A DNA stretch of 64,000 nt, from NCBI RefSeq assembly GCF_024763615.1, contig NC_077223.1:18910001-18974000 (forward strand), written 5' to 3'. The notes below the pieces were generated by a model, which ran no database searches, had not been told where the DNA came from, and saw only the letters and a program-made list of their open reading frames with translations. Positions 10,501 through 19,500 of the stretch are shown here, piece by piece. The DNA is from Phlebotomus papatasi (Eukaryota > Arthropoda > Insecta > Diptera > Psychodidae). Each line of letters starts with the position of its first letter. Position 1 is the stretch's first letter. Made by a program: the position numbers and the translations under genes.

Positions 10501-13500
10501 CGCACTGGTCAAATATAAAACGATTGAAATTTCGCTGTTACAAATGATGTACAAAACAGTTCAAAACAAGAAACAACTCAATCATAAAATGGTTAATATT
10601 GCGCTTAAAATCACGCACAGTTCAATCGTAAAACGGTAAAAGCACTTAAAAATACGCACATCGCAATCATAAAGCGATTAGGATTGCGCTGAAAAACGCG
10701 CATTTTTAACGGTTTTATAACTGAACTGTGCGTGTTTTTAAGCGCAATCTCAACCGTTTTATGATTGAGCTGTGCGTTATTTTAAACGCAATCTTAAGTG
10801 TTTTATGATTAAGCTGTGCGTGTTTTTAAGCGCAATGTCAACCGTTTTATAATTGAGCTGTGCGTGATTTTAAGCGCAATCTTAACCGTTTTATCCTTAA
10901 TCTATGAGTGTTTTTAGGACAATTTTAACCATTTTATGATTTTACTGTGCGTGCTTTCAGCGCAGTCCTAACCGTTTTGTACTTCATCTCTGCGTATTTT
11001 GACCACAATTTTAACGAAATTAATTTAATTTTAATGACATAACATGCTGAATTTGATCAAAAATATGAGTATTAGTCAATTTATATAGCTAGATATTAGT
11101 GGACTATACAATAGATGGTCTACTTTCATATATCACTACATATATTACATACTTTATCCTGAAAATAAGCGTATTTTCGCGCCCGAAAAAATTTAGGGAA
11201 ATGGCATTATACACCTAGAGATGATTGCGTTTGATTAAGTCTAAAAGAGGTGTATTTATAAAAAGGACTTTTTGGTTTTTATCCGGAGTTCTTCAAGAAA
11301 TTGTCAGAATATTCAAAAATTTTACCTCAATTAAAGAAATTTAAGTTTTTTTTTTTTTAAATGAGCATAAAGTGTTTTTCAGTTTCGCGCTTCACAAAAT
11401 AGTATATATATATGTTAATGTGTAAGTCAACAATGGTTTCACAAAATGATATCCAATATAAGGCAAACATGCATAATTGTATGAGTATAATAGCATAATC
11501 CCGTGAGGTGCGTAACTATTGGATCTAATGAAATTATTATTTGTTTTCGTCAGACCACTTTATTACTGTTTTAAGTTCATATCCTCTTCCGATAACATAA
11601 ATTGTTCTCTGATTATCATATCGTTTTTCTATGTTTCTGTAAACTTCGCCAAAGCTTAATCAATTAAAAAAAAAATGTTTTTAAAAAATCCTAGAAATCA
11701 AGTCGGATAAATATTTAAGTAATACCCGAAAATTTGAAGGGTTGTATCCGTGACCCGCCCGACCCGCAGAAAATAAAATAAAACCCGCCCGGCCCGCAAA
11801 AAATCATGCGGGTACCCACGGGTCGGGTCGGGTCGGGTATGCAGGGCAGGGCTCTACTTCGAACGATGTTTCAAAGTCAAAGATTGAAGAGCATTTAAAG
11901 GCATATCTCTGAACCAATTACATTGAAGCTTGAATTACTTGGACAGATCTATGAATCCCTAATTCGTGTGATCCTATTTCAAGTTGATCTTTATTAGTTC
12001 CGAACCGATAATATTTTTGGTCCAAAATTCAATTTTATTTCATCGGTTTAAATCGATTTTAAAGAACTTTATTTTCTAATAAAAAAAATATAGGATCACT
12101 TTTTTGTAACCCTTTTCTAAGTTATCAGTTGAGATATTGACCTTGGAATATTCTAAGCATTTTTCAATGTCACATTCTCAAAAAATATGTGTTAAATCGC
12201 TTGAAATACCACGGAAATTCGTTACGGAAATGATCTTGCATTCGCAGGAGGTACTCAGGTGAGCCCCGTTTCACCAGCGAGGGATGTTGTGGACGCCGAT
12301 GCGAGCCGGAATGACAGGGTAAATGACAATGTAGCTCTGGATTTTAATTCTGAGCTTACGAAGCATTTAACCCTGAAAAAGCAGAAGCAGCAGCAGCAGC
12401 AACAGAAGAGCGTCACCGAAGCCAACCTGAAGATTAACCGGGGTCCTCCGCCGAATCCACCAATGAAGACTAGCACAATTGTAAGGGATTCATTTGGGAG
12501 GAATAAGGATTAAATAATTGCTTTATTTTTGATGTTTCAGACACCTCCGGACAGTGACTCCACCAGAGGAGCTTCATCTCACTCTCCGGAATCAAAGAGA
12601 TTCCAAAATGTATCAAGGTGAGTTTTTATCCCATTTTTTCTGGCGGTTTGTTTTTTCTTTTGGAGTTTTTGATTGTTTTCTCAAAAGAATACAAAGTTCT
12701 ATCGACTGAACCATTGAGATTGCTTAATTTTTCTGCCAATAGCAACTCCTCAGGAAGTAGTGCTGAGAGTTCGGCAGGACTCCCGGGTAGTGTTGTTGCC
12801 AATAAATCCTCCTTGTTCAATACAATGGCCAATCAGCCGATGCAGATTCATAAACCAAATCATGGAAAGCCGAATTTGGCACCAAAGCCACCTGGAGCAC
12901 CACCTGGGAGTGCTCAAAATTCCGGAAAAACATCCGTTGCTAGACATCACAGTATGAAGTCACCCAGGTATTGGAAAAATTTCCTAATCTCTCTTCTTTG
13001 TATAATGTTTTGTTTGTATATTGTCACCTTTTCCAAGTAGAAAGGTGTTTTTTTATTTATGAGAAACGTGGTGTGGCAATTTTATGTGCTCGAGAAGAAT
13101 AAAATTCAAGAGTTCATAAGTTGAGATATGATTGGAAAAATTAATAGATAAAAATAATCTTTTATGCTGCTTCGTCTTAACCGGGATGGAACGTACTATT
13201 TTTTCGAGTGCACTCGAGACACGTGAGATTTTTAGAATGGAAATACTAAGTGTTTTACCTTCATTAGTCCACTCACAAAACACTATTGAAAAAAAAAATA
13301 ATAGAAACTCTATATTGAAGGATCTTTTTTTCACCTTTCGAGATCACTTAGAACACAGTTCAAGACATTTAATCTATGTGGTGATTTTTTTTGTGATTTT
13401 CGGAAAAAAAATGCTAATTTTTCTTGTGTTTGGTAACTGTTTAGATCACCTCCGGTGACACCATCAAATCTGGGAGGTCCTGTCTTTCCCACTGGAAGTC

Positions 13501-16500
13501 ATTTTGGGACACTTCGAGGGACTCAGAACCTTTTTCAGTCACAAGAATCTATTCATGTCAACGGAAGGCCTTCAGGTGAGTCTCTAAAAAATTGTTCTTT
13601 ATTTCTTAAAAATGCTTAAGAATTTTTAAGAGTTTTCTAAGATTTTCGAATTAAAAAAAAACTGGAACCAAACAATTTGATTATTTTGCAGAAAATATGA
13701 ACAATGATATGCCAGATGTTTTTTAAAGAAGAAAATCTAGAAAAAAAAAGAAAATCACGAGTAGAGAAAGTTTTTAGGCTTCGCTCATACTCTGGCTTCG
13801 AACATTTCACATTTTTTCCATATTCCTTTAATGAATTTGACCTGAAGACTAAATATTATTGCTAGGCTGCGACTTTTTGGTCAGTAAAAAATCAAATACG
13901 GGCAGTAAAAAATAAAATACGGTCAGTAAAAAATGAAATATGGTCAGTAAAAAATAAAATTTGGTCAGTAAAAAATTAAAATTTTGGTCAGTATAAAATA
14001 AAATTTGGTCAGTAAAAAATCAAATTCGGTCGGAGAAAAGTCAAATGGTCGATAAAAAGTCAAATTTGGTCAGTGAAAAATCAAAATTGATCATTAAAAA
14101 ATTAAATTTGATCGGTAAAATATAAAAAAAAAGTCAGTAAAAAATAAAGAACCTGGTCAGTAAAAAATCAAATTTTCTGTGCTTCGGGAAGTTATCTGTA
14201 TCGCCTGTTGAGGCAAAAGGAAATTTTCTGTGTTTTGGAAAGTTATCAGTAGCACCTGTTTAATTTTTGTACAAAATTTAGGAAAGACGAGATATGAAAT
14301 ACGAAATGGTAAATATAGGAAATGTATTAAAATACGAAGTTTCCGCAATACGAAATGTGCAATACTTTTTATCCGGATATGCGAAGTTTTAACTTTTATT
14401 GATTTCCTTTTACAGTAGAGTCTCGCTATAGTCCATATTTGGTTTCAAATTTGACACTTGGGTCGCACTATAGTCCATGTAATTTTTTAAAATTATCAAC
14501 GACTTTTAGTATTGAAATTGCTCGACGGCTTCCACTTTCTTTGCGATTGTGGTACTTGTCCTTGCTCTCTTCAATCTGGATCACAATTATCACAACTACT
14601 TAATAAAGTTTGCCAAAAATATTAAAATAATTATGCATGTCGCATACTAAAAAACATAACCTAACTTAAAATCAGTGTTTTGAAATCAACGGTCGATAAA
14701 TTGTGGACTATAGAGCGATGGCCTATAGCGAGACTCTACTGTAGTTTTTTATTGACTAAATTATTATTCACTGATCATATTTAATTTTCCACTGATTAAA
14801 TTTCGCATTTTACTGATTTAAAAAAAATGTACTAACCAAATTTGACTTTTTACCGACTAAATTTGACTTTTCTCCGACCGAGTTTGATTTTGGGTTTGTG
14901 GTTTCGTCTCGATGAGCACTTTCAGATGGAAGTTCAAAAAGGCACCACTGGTGGCGCTGCGATAGCGTCAAAATTCATCAAAATTCAAACTCATTTTTCT
15001 CAAAAACGACATTGTGCAAGTTAATCAAATTTTAGATTGTTGTAGTCTAGTCTAGGACGTTTCCAAAATGGGTCGTGGGTTCGCTGTGGTTTCAATAGAA
15101 CAGGAGATATGAGAGGTCAAAGTTTACGAAATTAAAAAAAAAAATCATATCTACCATTCTTTTTGACCGATTTTGATGAGTGAGGGCTTAAACGAAAGAT
15201 CTCACCAAATGCTACAACTTCCTAGAAGATTTAAACTTCGTGGAACCAAGACCAGGGGCGCCACAGTCGAAAACAAATTTCAATATCACAACCTCAATTA
15301 TCTCGACACGTGCTTAACCGATTTTGATGATTACTTCGACATAATTGTAGAGGACATTTGTGTCTACATTTCGTCCATACATTATTTTCCGCTCAGACTA
15401 CGCTATCACTCCGATTTTGTCGTTTAAGTGTGAAAAAAATTGATTTTTCCAAAATAAGGCTTTGAAACCTACTCAGATGCCAATTTGACTACTTCTTCTC
15501 GACCAAGACACTTAAAATAGGGTTTTAAATGGAAAGTCTCACAAAATACAACAATTCTTTGATATAGTTGAAATTCATGAAAGGAGCACTTGGGGCGCTC
15601 TGGTCGAAAAAACGAGTTCAGAAACAAACAATGTCGATTATCTCGGCTTCTGAGTAATCGATGAGATCATGTTCTACTGCAAAATTATAGAGATGGAGAA
15701 CATTATGGTATACATTTCACCCATATATTACTGTTCTGTCAGTTCATCCAAATCCTTGATATTTTGGTTTAAATACAAAATTTGTATAATTTCACGAATT
15801 TGATTCAAAATAACTGAATGGCGTACCCCAACTTCAGCTCTAAATCGAATTTGCATGCACTCCGAGTTAGCTCACGTTAAGAATCTCACTTACATAAGCC
15901 GGTTAGGATTATCTGTCCTTTTTTTCTGAAGAGAATTACATAAATTTGCTCCTTGACTCTTCTAGAATGTTACTGTTTAGTGAAAATACTTTAAATATAA
16001 TTTGAAAACTTCTTAAATACAAGAAAAATACGCGAGCGTAAAATGCTGCAATTGGAAACAAATTAATCCAAATGGAGACAAGGGAAAGTTTCTAATTGGA
16101 GACAAACAGTGTAAGTGAAACCGCGACGAAAGGCTTCCAAAACCTTGTTGAGTTGCTCTTGAGTGCAGGATTTGTTCTTATTCCTGATCTTTTCTCCTTT
16201 CCCAACAAAAACAATAAAAAAATCTCTCCAAAAAAAATCATATTTCCGGGGTTCCCTATTGAAGCATTTGCAGACACTTCAGAAAAACCCTTTTTGTTCA
16301 CGAAATAGGTAATTATTTCATTAGAAAACTTCACGTTCCGTTAACAATGAAGATTAGCACTGAATTCAACTAAAATTATCCAGAAATTTGACACAAATGT
16401 TAAACAAAACGAATAAACAACCGTGGGGGAAATTGCCGTTCAGCCTCAGTGGAAATTTTCGGAGGGAAGCTCCGATATGATCTTAGGGTTGAAGACTCCA

Positions 16501-19500
16501 CAGATTGTGTTGCCGCGTCCGGACGGAGCTTCCCTCCGAAAATTTCCACCGAATAAACAACAGCCACCTCATTGTGTTTTTCATTGGAAAACATGGTCGA
16601 TCGATGAAAAATTCTATGGTGAAAAGGTACACTTTTAATTTTTCTGAGAAATTAACAATTTAAAATTCGTGAATATGAATGGATTTTCGCTTTGTTTGAA
16701 GCAAAATTAACTAAATAATGAAACAGTGGTATAGAAAATATGTAAATATAATAATTTAGTACTGTATTTATCATGAAAACAACGACGTTTCCATTTAGAG
16801 TAGCGAAAAAATTCCATTTAGAGCAGGTTTTGAATTAGCTTAATTTACCCTACTTAGCAAAAAATATCCTAGGTTTGGACATCCTTATTATTTGTAATCT
16901 TCCACATGAATCGGATTTTTATCGGTTTTAAAGGTTTTAAATTATTTTAAAAAAATGTCCCAGAGTATTTATATTTTCCTTTTGGTGCTCAGAGTCTCAA
17001 AGGATGCGAAAGAGTTGAGGTTTTTTATTTTTTTCTTCAGGGCGTCCAACTGTGGCTCCACCACCTCGACCGCCGGCCAGTCGTCCTCCTCCGCCTCCAA
17101 TTCGCAGTGTATCCAATACAAATCTCTCCAATCTTCCTCCAAATTCCCTTTCGACGCCAATCTCTGATCCCCAGGCCAATTCCTCATCCCTCAACAATGT
17201 GTCTGCATTGAAGGAGCAACTGAAGAATCAGATTCCAACGCAATCGGGCACAGTGACGACGAGACCCAGCGAGACAAAGGTGGTTTGTGCCGTCAATGGA
17301 AATGTTGCACCTCCATTGCCGCCTCATAGAACGTGTCCAGCGCCTCCGCCTCCCGTCACGCGACAAGTCAATGTAATTTGTATGCCTATGTGTTGTTGTG
17401 TCCACTTATTTTGTGCTTTTGCTTCTAATCTTGTAGCATTTGGCACCTGAAACACTTATCATTCCACCTTATCACTTATCATGGCTTTTTTTGTTACTCT
17501 GGAAGGTTTTTTTTTTTTGGGGAGATTTGATTTACTCAAAAAAACTTGTCCAGGAAAGGTGTATTTTGGAGTAGTTTAGGAATTTACAACACTGCTTAAA
17601 AAAAACTACTTTTAGAAATTGTTTTTGAAGAAGATAAATTAACAGAGTTTTGATTTTTGATTCGTTTCTCAGAACGCCAGTAATGTTCCTCCAGTTCCGC
17701 CCCAGAGGCATTCTTCCATAAGGAATTCAGCAGGAACGACGAGTATGAGTGGAAACTACCAAGGAGAGAGTGTAGTTCAGGAGAGCATAGGCAATGGGAG
17801 ACTTGTGATTGATCTAGAGGCGAGATTTGCCATGAGATTTCACAATGTCACGGAATTTCCAAAGCCACCACCATTCGTAAATAGTCCCAAAATGTATGCG
17901 AGCTCCCATTCAAACAGGACATCTAATGGTATGTAAAAGTACTGATATACTTGACTTATGTTCTCTGTAACCCTCGAAGTGTCTAATTTTTGTTTTCTTG
18001 GCGGTTAAAATCTGAAGGAGAACATGTTTATTGAGCGCGTAGTTGCATGATTGAAAGGAGCATGATGGATAAGAAGTGAATTTTATTTTCTCTTAAGTTT
18101 TTTTATTTACGTGGTAACTCGAGGGGCATTTATATTATTGCAATTTTGCATTAAAAGGGGCGTTTAATTGAGCCATTTTTGCAGTACTTTTGGATATTTT
18201 TTGAAAAAATATCTAGATTTAAAGTTAAAAAAATAAAGACTATTTCACAAATCATTAATTAAGAGCCTCAACGGAGAAAGCACTTGCTTTGTAATGCAGA
18301 GGTCTCGGGTTCGATTCTCAAATCAAACGCGCGTCCAGTGAAAACTACAAACTCAGTGTAGGAAATAATAAAAACTGAAAAAATTCTTTTATTTGAAGAA
18401 TAAAACTTCGAAAAAACAATAAATAAAAATAGCTTATAAGAAAACAAGTTAATTTTTCAAAAATCCATTAATAAGAATGGTAGTGATTATGAAAGAATCC
18501 AAAAACGAAAACCAAAATTCCCAACACCAAATTCCGAAGGTCGAAAATCTCGAAAGTGAAAATCCTGATAGGGCCGAAATTATACGGCGAATAATGATGA
18601 AATAATTTACCAAAACATAAAATTTCCCTTTGTCTCTAATAAGTTCAGATGCAATCATGGGAGAAGCTATGACACTAGAATTCGGGATTTTGGTTTTTTT
18701 GAGATTTTGGCCCATTTGGGATTTTTTTTCCGGCTTCTGACCCATTTGGTATTCAGGCTTTTCAGGATTTCGACCCATTCGGGATTTTGACACTCGGGAT
18801 TTTGGTTTTTCAGAATTTTGGTCCAATTGGAATTTAGGTGTTCAGGATTTTGCTACTCAGGATCTTGGCTTTAGAACTTTGGCTTTTCGGGATTTTTACC
18901 CATTCGAGATTTCGACCCATCTGGGATTTTGGCTGACGGAATCTTGACTTCAGAATCTTGGCTTCACGATTTCAACTTTTCGAGATTTTGACCTATTCGG
19001 GATTTTGGCTATTCGAAATTTTAAGCAATTTGGAATTTTAACCCATTCGGAATGTCGACCCATTCAATCCATTCAAAATTTCGACCCATTCGGAATTTTT
19101 ACACCCGGGATTTTGTTTTTTCTCTGGATTTAGGCCAATTCGAAACTTTGGTCCAATTGGAATTTCGGTATTCAGGATTTTTCTGCTCAGGATCTTGGCT
19201 TCAGAACTTTGGCTTTTCGGGATTTTTACCCATTCCAGATATCGATCCATTCGGGACTTCGGCCATCCGGGATTTTGGCTGTCGGAATCTTGACTTCAGG
19301 ATCTTGGCTTCCCGATTTCGACTTTTCGAGATTTTGACCTATTCGGGATTTTGGCCAATTCGAAATTTTAAGAAATTTGAAATTTTGGCCCATTCGGGAT
19401 TTTGACCCATTCAATCCATTCAAGATTTCGACCCATTCGGGATTTTTACACTCGGGATTTTGTTTTTTTTTCTGGATTTAGGCCAATTCGAAATTTTGGT

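Larger units (their letters stand above)
7859..12247 (+). other. Vrp1 intron 1, repeat-rich
   Basis: Bounded by GTAAGT at 7859 and TTCGCAG ending at 12247. It holds a CACTTCTCGCCAC element (about 8755-9640), a TA-flanked MITE (9877-10110) and an array of inverted 55-60 bp words (about 10370-11000). The stretch 11000-12240 contains only AT-rich sequence and a GGGTCGGGTCGGG run near 11820. No exon was seen in it. Confidence 0.7.
13576..17040 (+). other. Vrp1 intron 5, repeat-rich
   Basis: Bounded by GTGAGT and by TTTTCTTCAG. Contents in order: an inverted GGTCAGTAAAAAAT array interrupted by a Tigger-derived MITE (13880-14895), a dispersed repeat (14890-15200) shared with 39000-39260, and a repeat element with a nested insertion (about 16000-16852). 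The remainder shows nothing recognisable. Confidence 0.7.

Noticed and set aside
11740..11840. GGGTCGGGTCGGG run with ACCCGCCCGACCCGC, considered as telomere-like or a G-quadruplex promoter
   Set aside because: It is a short local low-complexity patch within an intron, not a telomere repeat, with no gene start beside it.
16092..16334. 70- and 80-codon frames on both strands in repeat family G
   Set aside because: Neither resembles a transposase, and the reverse copy at 55 kb does not keep them cleanly open.
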